Part shown: in pieces, positions 1-8,266 of the stretch
How positions within the stretch are numbered: the first letter of the stretch is position 1
Layout of the letters: each line of letters begins with the position of its first letter
Source: Mariprofundaceae bacterium
Lineage (GTDB): Bacteria > Pseudomonadota > Zetaproteobacteria > Mariprofundales > Mariprofundaceae
Reading direction: 5' to 3'
Length of the DNA stretch: 51,891 bases
Assembly: GCA_030950585.1 (NCBI GenBank)
Contig: JAUZRG010000157.1
Location: forward strand, 1-51,891
The notes under the pieces: model-generated
Told to the model about the DNA's origin: nothing
Database searches by the model: none
What the model saw: the letters and a program-made list of their open reading frames with translations, nothing else
Program-made: the position numbers and the translations under genes

Positions 1-399
1 CTCACCTTTGGCTTTGCTTGCACCATAGGTGTTTAATGGGTTGGTGTTGTCTGTTTCAACGTAAGGTGTGCGCTGCGTACCATCGAAAACATAATCAGTA
101 GAAATATGCAGGAGTGGGATATTGGCACTTTTACAAGCTTGGGCAAGATACAGGCAGGCCTCTGCATTCACTTGGTATGCCTTGTCATGATCTGTTTCTG
201 CTTGATCTACGGCGGTGTAGGCGGCTGCGTTAATCAACATATCAGGTTGATGTTCTTGGATAGATTTTTCTATGCTTTTTAAGCACGTAATGTCTAAACT
301 GTGCTGGTCTGTGGCAATGGCTTGATGTTGAAAGTCATGGGCATGTATGATGAGTTCTCTGCCAACTTGGCCATTGGCACCTGTGATGAGTAATTTCAT
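1..399 (-). CDS. rmlD: dTDP-4-dehydrorhamnose reductase RmlD (3' part outside window)
   Basis: This is the N-terminal part of the reductase that converts dTDP-4-keto-rhamnose to dTDP-L-rhamnose using NAD(P)H, in the cytoplasm, for O-antigen or exopolysaccharide synthesis. The translation begins MKLLITGANGQVGREL, a Rossmann GxxGxxG nucleotide-binding motif. It continues with INAAAYTAVDQAE and HISTDYVFDG, which hold residues typical of this short-chain dehydrogenase subfamily. About 133 codons are visible and the frame runs off the left edge. The ATG at 399 overlaps the rmlC stop by four bases (ATGA), so it is translationally coupled as the last visible gene of rmlA-rmlC-rmlD. No rmlB is visible. 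Confidence 0.93.
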   Translation of the reverse strand, partial: MKLLITGANGQVGRELIIHAHDFQHQAIATDQHSLDITCLKSIEKSIQEHQPDMLINAAAYTAVDQAETDHDKAYQVNAEACLYLAQACKSANIPLLHISTDYVFDGTQRTPYVETDNTNPLNTYGASKAKGE

Positions 400-956
400 G
401 TTTTTATCTTTGGAAGTTGTTCGGTTTTCATGCCTTTAAGCTGTGCGTAATGGCAATCTTTTTGTGACAAAAAAGGTTCTTTAATCGGCCAGTCAATATT
501 GATATTAGGGTCTGACCACAAAATGCCACCTTCGTCTTCGGGGTGATAATAATCAGTGCATTTGTATAAAAAGTCTGCACTTTCGGATAAAACACAAAAG
601 CCATGCGCAAACCCAGGGGGGATATAGAGTTGCCATGCATTTTCCTCAGAAAGCTCATAACCAACCCACTGTCCAAAGGTGGGTGACTGTGGGCGTATGT
701 CCACAGCAACATCAAAAACAGAGCCTTGGGTGACACGCACCAATTTGCCTTGGGGGTGTTGGCGTTGAAAGTGCAGACCCCGCAAGATATTTTGGCCAGA
801 CCGCGAATGATTATCTTGCACAAAATCAATATCGGGAAAGCCCGCTTCCATGTATGTTTTTTTATTCCATGTCTCTAAAAAGAAGCCGCGCGTATCGCCA
901 AATATGGTGGGTTTTATCAATAAAACATCTTTTAGTTTGGTTGTTATGATTTGCAT
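396..956 (-). CDS. rmlC: dTDP-4-dehydrorhamnose 3,5-epimerase RmlC
   Basis: This enzyme epimerises C3 and C5 of dTDP-4-keto-6-deoxyglucose in dTDP-L-rhamnose synthesis. The 186-residue product has the family's usual length and cupin fold. Visible motifs are FGDTRGFFLETW near the start, DNHSRSGQNILRGLHFQ with the catalytic-region histidine, the VFDVAVDIR strand, and YIPPGFAHGFCVLSE. The stop codon lies next to the rmlD start and the ATG is directly adjacent to the rmlA stop, so the three genes form one tight operon. A 5-methylcytosine or other sugar epimerase is unlikely given the full set of RmlC motifs. Confidence 0.96.
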   Translation of the reverse strand: MQIITTKLKDVLLIKPTIFGDTRGFFLETWNKKTYMEAGFPDIDFVQDNHSRSGQNILRGLHFQRQHPQGKLVRVTQGSVFDVAVDIRPQSPTFGQWVGYELSEENAWQLYIPPGFAHGFCVLSESADFLYKCTDYYHPEDEGGILWSDPNINIDWPIKEPFLSQKDCHYAQLKGMKTEQLPKIKT

Positions 957-1829
957 TTATTTGCCTTGTTCCAAAATGTTTAAAAGGTATTGGCCATAGC
1001 CATTTTTAGCCAAGGGTTGTGCGAGTTTGAGAAGTTGATCACAGTTTATATAATTTTTATGATAAGCGATTTCTTCAGGGCATGAGATTTTTAGGCCTTG
1101 CCGTTTTTCAATGATTTCAATGAAATTAGCGGCCTCCAACAAAGAGTCATGTGTGCCTGTGTCAAGCCAAGCTGTGCCTCTGTTTAAGCGTTCAACGTGC
1201 AGTGAGCCTTGTTCAAGATACAGTTTATTGATGTCAGTGATCTCTAATTCACCTCTAGGCGAGGGCTGTAAGTCTTTTGCCATATCAACCACTTGGTTAT
1301 CATAAAAATAAAGCCCTGTGACGGCATGATTGCTTTTTGGATGCGTTGGTTTTTCTTCAATATGGGTGGCAATATTATTTTCATCAAAACTAACCACACC
1401 ATAACGTTCAGGGTCTTTAACCCAGTATGAAAAAACGCTGGCACCGTGTTGATGTTGCATGTGTTTTTCTAACGTTTGACCTAAACTTTGACCAAAGAAA
1501 ATATTATCACCAAGAATAAGAGCAACGGAGTTGTTACCAATAAAGTTGGCTCCAATAATAAAAGCTTGTGCCAAGCCTTCGGGTTTGGGTTGTGGTGCAT
1601 AGGAAAGAGATAGTCCCCATTGGCTACCATTACCAAGTAAGCTTTGAAACAGCGGTAAGTCGTGCGGTGTTGAGATAATAAGAATATCTCGAATGCCTGC
1701 TAGCATGAGTGTCGATAATGGGTAGTAAATCATCGGTTTGTCATAAACAGGTAGCAATTGCTTGCTAATGGTTTTAGTGAGTGGGTGAAGACGGGTGCCG
1801 CTTCCGCCTGCTAAAATGATGCCTTTCAC
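957..1829 (-). CDS. rmlA: glucose-1-phosphate thymidylyltransferase RmlA
   Basis: This enzyme makes dTDP-glucose from glucose-1-phosphate and dTTP, the first step of dTDP-rhamnose synthesis. The 290-residue length is normal. The nucleotide-binding signature [16 protein letters not shown] is at the N-terminus, followed by [27 protein letters not shown] with the metal-binding aspartate, and [13 protein letters not shown] near residue 220. The start is a GTG at 1829, preceded by a GAGGAG ribosome-binding site. It is the promoter-proximal gene of the rml operon and diverges from priA across about 220 bases. Confidence 0.96.
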   Translation of the reverse strand: MKGIILAGGSGTRLHPLTKTISKQLLPVYDKPMIYYPLSTLMLAGIRDILIISTPHDLPLFQSLLGNGSQWGLSLSYAPQPKPEGLAQAFIIGANFIGNNSVALILGDNIFFGQSLGQTLEKHMQHQHGASVFSYWVKDPERYGVVSFDENNIATHIEEKPTHPKSNHAVTGLYFYDNQVVDMAKDLQPSPRGELEITDINKLYLEQGSLHVERLNRGTAWLDTGTHDSLLEAANFIEIIEKRQGLKISCPEEIAYHKNYINCDQLLKLAQPLAKNGYGQYLLNILEQGK

Positions 1830-1978
1830 GTCTTATCTCCTCGTCCATTGAGTCAAATCAACGAATATGAAGGTCTTTTTCTGATTTGCAATTAAATTGT
1901 TGTGATCAAGTCACGGGTGAATGGTTTTATTTACAGTTACTTCACAGTCTAGCTAGCATATAGGCCACCCTACATGCT

Positions 1979-1992
1979 GGAAGTTTGTTATT
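1979..1992 (+). promoter_or_regulatory. candidate ribosome-binding site and ATT start for an extended PriA
   Basis: The priA frame stays open upstream of its first ATG back to an in-frame TAG at 1954-1956. The upstream codons encode a PriA-like strand (YFVNVAVFSAP) that belongs to the conserved N-terminal 3'-DNA-end-binding domain. The only plausible initiator in this stretch is ATT at 1990-1992, preceded by GGAAG at 1979-1983 with about six bases of spacing. No in-frame ATG, GTG or TTG occurs between 1957 and 2049. A sequence error or a real non-AUG start are both possible. Confidence 0.45.
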
Positions 1993-2049
1993 CATTTATC
2001 TAAATTCGATTCTCATTATTTTGTTAACGTCGCTGTTTTTTCGGCACCG

Positions 2050-4122
2050 ATGTATCAGTTGTTTACTTATCAATGGCCATTTTCAGATGTGCGTGCTGCG
2101 AAAGGGATGCGGGTGCTTGTTCCTTTTGGTAAAACACGGCGTATGGCGGTGGTGATGGCTGTTCGTACGCAGTGTGACCTGAAGGTGACTGTTAAATCAG
2201 TTTTGGATGTATTGGATGAAACACCGCTGTATTCAGAGCTGTGGTGGTCTTTTTTTTCACGCATGCAAGCATATTATTTGGTGACACCCGCACTTATGTT
2301 TGCAGGGGTTTATGCATGGGCTGGCTCGGATGAACAACAGCAGTTTTATTGTGCGGATCTGGATGCTTTAGCTGAGCTGGATATTGAACTGGCGGCTTTA
2401 TTTAAACATCGTAAAACAAAACGAATGAATGCTATTGCTAAAAAAGTGGATGATGCATGGTTGCGCGTGCGCCGTGCTTGCCTTGAAGGGGTGCTGCAAG
2501 CTGTGCTGCCAAGCCTTGAGCAACGTCAAACAGTAGAGCCGCACTTGGTGTTGAAACCTGATCAGGTTGTGGTTTTGGGTGCTATCTTAGCAGGCAGTGG
2601 TTTTGCACCTTCTTTGTTGTTTGGTGCCACGGGGTCAGGCAAAACCGAAGTTTACTTGCGTGCAATTTGTCACTATGTGGCACAGGGAAACCAAGTCTTG
2701 GTGTTGGTGCCTGAAATTGGTTTGGTGCCGCAATGGTTGGCTTACCTCGATCGTTATTGTGCTTGCGTGGGACAGTGGCATTCGAGTATGAACATTTCAG
2801 ATCGCTTGGCAGTGCGTTTGAATTTAGATAAAGTGAATGTGGTCGTTGGCACGCGCTCAGCTCTTTTTTTGCCACTTCCTCGTTTAGCGATGATTATTGT
2901 TGATGAAGAGCATGATGGGTCGTTCAAACAGCAGGAGGGCATGCGCTATTCTGCACGAGATATGGCTATTTTGTTGGCTCAAACACTGCAACTACCCATT
3001 GTGCTGGGTTCAGCAACCCCATCTTTGGAGTCATGGTATCAAGCCAAGCAGGGTAAATACCAATTGTTACGTTTGGCTGAACGCATTCAAAAACATGTGT
3101 TGGTCAAGCCTGAGATTGTTGATTTGCGCCATAAGCGTGAGCCTATTAACGTGAGGTTGATCCAAGCATTAGAAAAGACGAAGTCGAAAGGGCAGCAAAG
3201 TCTTCTATATTTAAATAGGCGTGGTTACGCGCCAAGCTTATATTGCTGTGACTGCACGCATATTGTGCAGTGCCCTTGGTGTAGCCGAAGTTTGACGCTG
3301 CACTTGAAACAAAATAAATTGCGTTGCCATAGCTGCGGCTTTAAGACAAAAACAATCACACAATGTGCGGAGTGTCAGTCAGAGTCGTTGGTTCCGCTTG
3401 GTGTGGGCACGGAGCGGGTGCTGGAGCAATTAAAAGAAGCCTTGCCTGAGTTACGCGTAGAAGTCCTTGATCGAGACCGCGTGTCTTCCGAAAAAGTATT
3501 GCATCAACTCTTAGATGATTTTAAAGCGGGTGACATTGATTGTTTGGTGGGTACGCAGATGTTGGTCAAAGGTCATCATTTTCCCAATGTTACCTTAGTC
3601 GGTGTGGTGCATGCTGACCTAGGTTTAAATATGCCTGACTTCAGGGCTGAAGAGCGTTGGTGGCAGCAGTTAACCCAAGTCTTGGGGCGAGCGGGGCGGG
3701 GTGAGCATGCGGGACGGGTGATGATTCAAACCTTGCAGCCCGATGCGCAGTGGCTGTTTCAACTCGGTGATCCGCAAGCAGAGTCGGTGTTAGACAAAGG
3801 CTTGTTGCAACGTCAGCAGTTTTCTTATCCACCCTTTGCACGTTGGGTTCGTATTGTTTTTTCGGCTATTTTTTTAAAAGATGCGCTTCAAGCAGCGCAA
3901 TCTTGTGTAGAGCACCTGGGCAAGCAGTCATGGAAGGTTGAGGTGATTGGGCCGATGCCTTGTGTCTTTGAACGTCAAGCAGGGCGTTTTCGTTATGAGG
4001 TTTTGCTTAAAGATGCTTCCCGACGTTATTTGCCATGGTGTTTACAGGGTTTGGAGTCGGCTTTGCCTACTTCGGCTAAAGTTAGACGTATCATTGATGT
4101 TGATCCATATGACATGATGTAG
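2050..4122 (+). CDS. priA: primosomal protein N' (replication restart helicase PriA)
   Basis: PriA is the superfamily-2 3'-to-5' helicase that recognises stalled forks and reloads the replisome. From the first ATG the product is 690 residues. Walker A GATGSGKTEVY lies near residue 191 and the DEEH box near 285. A paired zinc-binding region with CxxC motifs (CCDC, CPWC, CHSC, CAEC) spans roughly residues 397-445, and conserved helicase motifs such as LGSATPS and VLGRAGRG are present. The ATG removes the first strand of the N-terminal DNA-binding domain, so translation may start at ATT 1990, giving 710 residues. The gene stands alone, divergent from rmlA and convergent with 4149-4463. Confidence 0.95.
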   Translation: MYQLFTYQWPFSDVRAAKGMRVLVPFGKTRRMAVVMAVRTQCDLKVTVKSVLDVLDETPLYSELWWSFFSRMQAYYLVTPALMFAGVYAWAGSDEQQQFYCADLDALAELDIELAALFKHRKTKRMNAIAKKVDDAWLRVRRACLEGVLQAVLPSLEQRQTVEPHLVLKPDQVVVLGAILAGSGFAPSLLFGATGSGKTEVYLRAICHYVAQGNQVLVLVPEIGLVPQWLAYLDRYCACVGQWHSSMNISDRLAVRLNLDKVNVVVGTRSALFLPLPRLAMIIVDEEHDGSFKQQEGMRYSARDMAILLAQTLQLPIVLGSATPSLESWYQAKQGKYQLLRLAERIQKHVLVKPEIVDLRHKREPINVRLIQALEKTKSKGQQSLLYLNRRGYAPSLYCCDCTHIVQCPWCSRSLTLHLKQNKLRCHSCGFKTKTITQCAECQSESLVPLGVGTERVLEQLKEALPELRVEVLDRDRVSSEKVLHQLLDDFKAGDIDCLVGTQMLVKGHHFPNVTLVGVVHADLGLNMPDFRAEERWWQQLTQVLGRAGRGEHAGRVMIQTLQPDAQWLFQLGDPQAESVLDKGLLQRQQFSYPPFARWVRIVFSAIFLKDALQAAQSCVEHLGKQSWKVEVIGPMPCVFERQAGRFRYEVLLKDASRRYLPWCLQGLESALPTSAKVRRIIDVDPYDMM

Positions 4123-4148
4123 TCAAAGCCGAGCTTTTTTGCTATAGC

Positions 4149-4463
4149 TTATAAGACTTTAGAGGCAGAGCCAAGCAAGCTATTCAAAGCCAAGTCAATG
4201 GCTTTTTTGATGACAACCTTGTTAGCAATGGCTTGGGCTAGTAACTTGTTTTCGATGACCACAAAGGTGTCTTCAAGCTCCGACTTTAATTCCTCTAAGT
4301 CTAAGTCTTGGTCGGCATGGAGTTGCAGTAGATCATTGATACTGCCTTTTTCAGACGTAATAGCCTCTTCAATGCTTGCGCTACCGACAGCCCAGTTGTC
4401 TCCAAATTCAGTCTTCATGTTGCTGGCGATTTCAGCTGTGATTTGATTGATATTAAAACCCAT
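4149..4463 (-). CDS. hypothetical small protein, helical
   Basis: I do not recognise this 104-residue protein. It begins MGFNINQITAEIASNMKTEF and is predicted by eye to be mostly helical, with an acidic middle (DQDLDLEELKSELEDTF) and an alanine- and valine-rich C-terminal half (LLAQAIANKVVIKKAIDLAL). It has no signal peptide, cysteine or catalytic motif. A good AGGAG ribosome-binding site sits nine bases before the ATG, supporting a real gene. It follows the lipoprotein gene at 4479-4901 by 15 bases on the same strand, so the two are probably co-transcribed. Confidence 0.7.
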   Translation of the reverse strand: MGFNINQITAEIASNMKTEFGDNWAVGSASIEEAITSEKGSINDLLQLHADQDLDLEELKSELEDTFVVIENKLLAQAIANKVVIKKAIDLALNSLLGSASKVL

Positions 4464-4478
4464 GATGTGTGGCTCCTT

Positions 4479-4901
4479 TTACTTTTTACTTATTTCTGCT
4501 TTTAACATGACACCGAACATTTCATTTAAGCGTTTTCTATGTAAACGAAGTGTGACATTGGAGTAACGATTCTTGTTTTTGAATTTTTCTTTGTATTTTG
4601 ACCAGAGTTTAGATGTGTTGCCGATCATCTTTAAGGTTTCTTGGTTGCTGCTTTGCATGCTCGCATGCATGTGTAAGGCATGAAAAGAAACATCAACACG
4701 TAGCATCGTTTTGGCAAAATTCTTGTAAGTTCTCTTGTCTTTGTTGTTTAAGCTCAGGCTGCCATAAAAGAAGTCCACACGTTTGGCTGTGTCGCTAATA
4801 GCCTGTGCTGTGGCTGGGTCGTAGTCACTCATCAGCTTTGCACAGCCTGTACAGAGAAAGCAAAGGCATATGATAAAAATAGATGTGCTTTTTAAAAGCA
4901 T
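4479..4901 (-). CDS. putative lipoprotein of unknown function
   Basis: The 140-residue product has a clear lipoprotein signal: a short basic N-terminus, a hydrophobic run IFIICLCFLCTGC, and a lipobox ending at the cysteine near residue 20. The mature part is basic and helical (KRVDFFYGSLSLNNKDKR, NKNRYSNVTLRLHRKRLNEM). I do not recognise a domain. An AGGAG ribosome-binding site is eight bases upstream of the ATG. It is the first gene of a two-gene unit with the helical protein at 4149-4463 and diverges from the tRNA-Val/thrS region. Confidence 0.75.
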   Translation of the reverse strand: MLLKSTSIFIICLCFLCTGCAKLMSDYDPATAQAISDTAKRVDFFYGSLSLNNKDKRTYKNFAKTMLRVDVSFHALHMHASMQSSNQETLKMIGNTSKLWSKYKEKFKNKNRYSNVTLRLHRKRLNEMFGVMLKAEISKK

Positions 4902-5015
4902 TGGACATCTCCTTTTGTGAATATATATAAATAAGAAAGGTTACGCATGCTTATCGCTGGAAACAAGTAATGGTTCTTTTTGTCTGAAAATCATAACGCA
5001 TGCTAAAATATTTAC

Positions 5016-5043
5016 TTGACCTAATTAAGATGCTTGTTAAAGT
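5016..5043 (+). promoter_or_regulatory. putative sigma70 promoter for tRNA-Val / thrS
   Basis: TTGACC at 5016-5021 and TAAAGT at 5038-5043 are separated by 16 bases, giving a reasonable housekeeping promoter about 25 bases upstream of the mature tRNA. It could drive both the tRNA and thrS. The surrounding 4902-5068 gap also holds two copies of ACGCATGCT, one near 4943 and one near 4997, of unknown meaning. Confidence 0.45.
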
Positions 5044-5068
5044 TCGCGACCCTGAATTTCAGGCGCGA

Positions 5069-5143
5069 TGGCGCGTAGCTCAGTGGTAGAGCACCACCCT
5101 GACACGGTGGGGGTCGGCAGTTCAATCCTGCCCGCGCCAACCA
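5069..5143 (+). tRNA. tRNA-Val (anticodon GAC), CCA encoded
   Basis: A 75-base cloverleaf can be folded by hand. The acceptor stem TGGCGCG pairs with CGCGCCA, the D-arm is GCTC...GAGC, and the anticodon stem CCACC/GGTGG encloses loop CTGACAC with anticodon GAC. The variable loop is GGGTC and the T-arm is GGCAG-TTCAATC-CTGCC. The discriminator A is followed by an encoded CCA at 5141-5143. It reads GUC/GUU valine codons. It lies 33 bases before the thrS start and may share its transcript. Confidence 0.95.
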
Positions 5144-5176
5144 TTTTTTGTTCACATACATGCAGGAGCATTTTCG

Positions 5177-7084
5177 TTGATTAATATTCTTTTACCCGAT
5201 GGCTCTGCACGTAGCTTACCCAATGATGCTTGTGCATTAGATTTAGCCAATGATATTAGTGAAGGTCTTGCTCGTATTTCAATTGCTGCTTATATCAATG
5301 GTCAGCTTTTAGATTTGTCTACGTCATTGAAAGATGGTGACCAAGTCTCTTTGGTGACCGATCGCATGCAAGAAAGTCTTGAAGTTATTCGTCACTCTTC
5401 AGCTCATTTATTGGCACAAGCTGTCAAAGAGCTTTACCCATCCGCACAAGTGACCGTTGGCCCTGTGACTGAGAATGGCTTTTTCTATGATTTTGCTTAT
5501 GAGCGTCCATTTACACCTGAAGATCTAAACGAAATCGAAAAACACATGCTTCAAATTAGTAAAAACAATGTGGCTATTGAGCGTTTAAACTGGAGTCGAG
5601 AAGAAGCGATTCGTTTTTTCACCGCGCAAGGTGAGCTTTATAAAGTTAAGTTGATTGAACGCATTGCCGAAGGTGAAAACATTAGTTTGTATCGCCAAGG
5701 TGATTTTGTTGATTTATGTCGTGGTCCGCATGTTGTCCACACAGGGCAGTTAAAAGCCTTTAAACTATTGAAAGTCGCGGGTGCATATTGGGAAGGGGAC
5801 GCTTCCTCTGAACAGCTGCAACGCATTTCAGGTACCGCGTGGGCCAACAAAAAAGAATTAAAAGCCTATTTCAGACGTTTGGAAGAAGCGCAAAAGCGCG
5901 ATCATCGACGTTTGGGTGTGCAGCATGATTTGTTTCATCTTCAAGATGAAGCTCCAGGTATGGTTTTTTGGCATCCAAAGGGCTGGGCGCTATGGCAAAG
6001 TATTGCTAAGGAAATTCGTCAGCGCATGGTGACATGGGGTTATCAAGAAATTAATACACCTCAGCTTGTGGATCGCTCCTTGTGGGAGAAGTCTGGTCAT
6101 TGGGATAAGTTTCGTGATGAGATGTTTACCACGCAAACAGATAGCCGTGATTATGCCATCAAGCCCATGAACTGTCCTTGCCATGTGCAAGTTTTTAAAC
6201 AAAAATTACATTCATACCGTGACTTACCATTGCGCTTAGCTGAATTTGGTTCTTGTCATCGCAATGAACCCTCAGGTGCTTTGCATGGTTTAATGCGTTT
6301 GCGTAACTTCGTGCAAGATGATGCTCATATTTTTTGTACAGAAGACCAAATTGGTTCTGAAGTTTCTGATTTCATTGATTGTGTTTATGAAGTGTATCGT
6401 TGTTTTGGCTTTGATGATATTTTATTAAAGCTATCTGACCGTCCTGAACAGCGTGTTGGTGATGATGCTCAGTGGGACAAAGCAGAGCAAGCATTGCATC
6501 AAGCATTGCAAGCCAAAGACTTATCTTATGAGCTAAATCCAGGCGAAGGGGCGTTTTATGGCCCTAAGATTGAGTTTTCATTGCGTGATTGCCTTGGTCG
6601 TGTTTGGCAATGTGGTACGATTCAAGTGGATTTCTCTATGCCAAGTCGTCTTGGTGCAGAGTATGTTGGTCAAGATAACACAAAACAAACACCTGTAATG
6701 TTGCATCGTGCTATTTGTGGTTCATTAGAACGCTTTATTGGTATTTTGATCGAACAATACGAAGCGAAGTTTCCTTTTTGGCTTTCTCCAGTGCAATTAA
6801 TGATCTGTAATATCTCTGAACCTCAGTCAGAATATGCCAATAAAATCCAACAACAGATGCGAAAATCTGGCTTTAGAGTTGATGTAGACTTGCGTAATGA
6901 GAAAGTCGGCTATAAAGTGCGCGCCCATACGCTGGATAGAGTACCTTTTATTGCAGTGGTTGGTGAACGTGAAATGCAAGATGGTACTTTAAATATCAGA
7001 AGTCGTGCTGGTGAACAGTTAGGCACGATGAGTTTAGAAGCATGGATCGAGCAGATGCAAGCTTTTCAGCGTGATTATAAATAA
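5177..7084 (+). CDS. thrS: threonyl-tRNA synthetase
   Basis: ThrRS charges tRNA-Thr with threonine. The 635-residue product has the standard order: TGS domain (about 1-62), the editing domain with HSSAH near 73-77 and the CRGPH motif near 184, the class II catalytic core with MNCPCH carrying the zinc-ligand cysteine near 332, and the C-terminal anticodon-binding domain. The start is TTG at 5177, with AGGAG eight bases upstream; no better ATG is available. It heads the conserved thrS-infC-rpmI-rplT cluster and ends one base into the infC ribosome-binding site, suggesting coupling. Confidence 0.97.
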   Translation: MINILLPDGSARSLPNDACALDLANDISEGLARISIAAYINGQLLDLSTSLKDGDQVSLVTDRMQESLEVIRHSSAHLLAQAVKELYPSAQVTVGPVTENGFFYDFAYERPFTPEDLNEIEKHMLQISKNNVAIERLNWSREEAIRFFTAQGELYKVKLIERIAEGENISLYRQGDFVDLCRGPHVVHTGQLKAFKLLKVAGAYWEGDASSEQLQRISGTAWANKKELKAYFRRLEEAQKRDHRRLGVQHDLFHLQDEAPGMVFWHPKGWALWQSIAKEIRQRMVTWGYQEINTPQLVDRSLWEKSGHWDKFRDEMFTTQTDSRDYAIKPMNCPCHVQVFKQKLHSYRDLPLRLAEFGSCHRNEPSGALHGLMRLRNFVQDDAHIFCTEDQIGSEVSDFIDCVYEVYRCFGFDDILLKLSDRPEQRVGDDAQWDKAEQALHQALQAKDLSYELNPGEGAFYGPKIEFSLRDCLGRVWQCGTIQVDFSMPSRLGAEYVGQDNTKQTPVMLHRAICGSLERFIGILIEQYEAKFPFWLSPVQLMICNISEPQSEYANKIQQQMRKSGFRVDVDLRNEKVGYKVRAHTLDRVPFIAVVGEREMQDGTLNIRSRAGEQLGTMSLEAWIEQMQAFQRDYK

Positions 7085-7096
7085 GGAGAACATTCC

Positions 7097-7606
7097 ATCA
7101 AAAAAGAGTTGCAGACAAACTATGAAATAACAGCGGACACCGTCCGTGTTGTGGATCCAGAAGGCGAGCAGTTAGGAATTTTGGCACTCAATGAGGCAAT
7201 TTCTCGCGCAAAAGTACGAGGGCTAGATTTGGTTATGATGTCGGCTAAGGCCAAGCCTCCTGTCTGTAAGATCATGGATTATGGAAAGTTTAAGTACCAA
7301 GAAAGTAAAAAATCTAACCTTGCTAAGAAAAAACAGCATCAAGTTCAGATTAAAGAAGTGAAGGTTCGAGCCAGTACAGATACGCATGACTTAGAAATTA
7401 AGGCAAAACGTGTTGTGAAATTCCTTGAAGAAGGGAATAAGGTTAAATTAAGTGTTCGTTTTCGTGGTCGTGAAGTGGCTTATGCCTCTCAAGGGCGTGA
7501 AATGTTATTGAAAATGGCTTCGGAAGTAGAACATCTTGGAAAAATTGAGCGGATGCCTCAAATGGAAGGTCGACAAATGATGTTGATCGTCGCTCCAAAA
7601 AAATAG
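7097..7606 (+). CDS. infC: translation initiation factor IF-3 (AUC start)
   Basis: IF-3 binds the 30S subunit, prevents 70S formation and proofreads the initiator tRNA and start codon. The product is 169 residues from ATC at 7097, with the N-domain ([11 protein letters not shown]...[10 protein letters not shown]-like) and the C-domain ([29 protein letters not shown]). I chose ATC because AAGGAG at 7083-7088 sits eight bases before it, whereas the TTG at 7109 is 20 bases away. Rare AUU/AUC/AUA starts are the known hallmark of infC, letting IF-3 repress its own translation. The product starts [12 protein letters not shown], so initiation at ATC adds four residues to the TTG version. Confidence 0.93.
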   Translation: MKKELQTNYEITADTVRVVDPEGEQLGILALNEAISRAKVRGLDLVMMSAKAKPPVCKIMDYGKFKYQESKKSNLAKKKQHQVQIKEVKVRASTDTHDLEIKAKRVVKFLEEGNKVKLSVRFRGREVAYASQGREMLLKMASEVEHLGKIERMPQMEGRQMMLIVAPKK

Positions 7607-7619
7607 TGGGTGGAGAATA

Positions 7620-7817
7620 ATGCCAAAAATTAAATCAAATAGTGGTGCTGCTAAACGTTTTAGTCGTACTGCCTCAGGTAAAATCAAACGCAACAAAGCG
7701 TTTGCAAACCATATTTTGACAAAAAAATCTCCCAAGAGCAAGCGCGGCTATCGTGGTACTACATTAGTAGCACCTAGTGATGTCAAAAACATCAAGCGTT
7801 TGATTCCGTATTCATAA
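7620..7817 (+). CDS. rpmI: 50S ribosomal protein L35
   Basis: The 65-residue very basic protein begins [20 protein letters not shown] and contains the L35 signature [17 protein letters not shown]. It is a small late-assembling protein of the large subunit. It lies 13 bases after infC with a GGAG ribosome-binding site and 20 bases before rplT, the invariant gene order for this cluster. Confidence 0.97.
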   Translation: MPKIKSNSGAAKRFSRTASGKIKRNKAFANHILTKKSPKSKRGYRGTTLVAPSDVKNIKRLIPYS

Positions 7818-7837
7818 ATAAGGCTCAGGAGTATTAA

Positions 7838-8191
7838 ATGCCTCGTGTAAATTCTGGTGTTAGTGCACACGCACGTCATCGTAAAGTTATTAAAGCTGCC
7901 AAGGGTTACCGTGGCCGTCGTAAAAGTTGTTTTCGCATTGCTACACAAGCAGTGGATAAAGCACGTCAATATGCATATCGTGATCGCAAGGTACGTAAAC
8001 GTGAGTTTCGTAGCCTTTGGATTAGCCGTATCAATGCTGCTGCACGCGTGAATGGCTTAAGCTATTCTCGTTTCATGCATGGCTTGATCAAAGCTGGTGT
8101 TGAGCTTGATCGTAAAGTATTGGCGGACATTGCTGTCAATGATTCAGCTGCTTTTACATTGCTTTCAGAAAAAGCAAGTGCAAACCAATAA
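7838..8191 (+). CDS. rplT: 50S ribosomal protein L20
   Basis: L20 binds 23S rRNA early in 50S assembly and in many bacteria also represses rpmI-rplT translation. The 117-residue length is standard. Signature stretches are [19 protein letters not shown] at residues 14-32, [19 protein letters not shown] and the C-terminal [10 protein letters not shown]. The ribosome-binding site is CAGGAG. It is the last gene before the hairpin at 8219-8244. Confidence 0.97.
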   Translation: MPRVNSGVSAHARHRKVIKAAKGYRGRRKSCFRIATQAVDKARQYAYRDRKVRKREFRSLWISRINAAARVNGLSYSRFMHGLIKAGVELDRKVLADIAVNDSAAFTLLSEKASANQ

Positions 8192-8218
8192 TTAATAAAT
8201 CATTATTATTGTGATCTA

Positions 8219-8244
8219 GGGTGGGCATGTGCCCACCCTTTTTT
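8219..8244 (+). terminator. strong intrinsic terminator between rplT and pheS, possible attenuator
   Basis: GGGTGGGC (8219-8226) pairs perfectly with GCCCACCC (8231-8238) across a four-base loop, followed by a run of T. The 3' arm can alternatively pair with GGGTGGG at 8254-8260, which overlaps the pheS ribosome-binding site, so two mutually exclusive structures are possible. No Phe-rich leader peptide was found. Confidence 0.85.
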
Positions 8245-8266
8245 ATTTTAAAGGGGTGGGTTTCTC

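Noticed and set aside
1921-1962. Possible sigma70 promoter for priA (TTCACA with CATATA)
   Set aside because: The spacing between the boxes is too short, so it was not listed.
5177-7084. Possible T-box or leader attenuator before thrS
   Set aside because: The short leader is filled by the tRNA-Val gene and no T-box signature or leader hairpin is visible.
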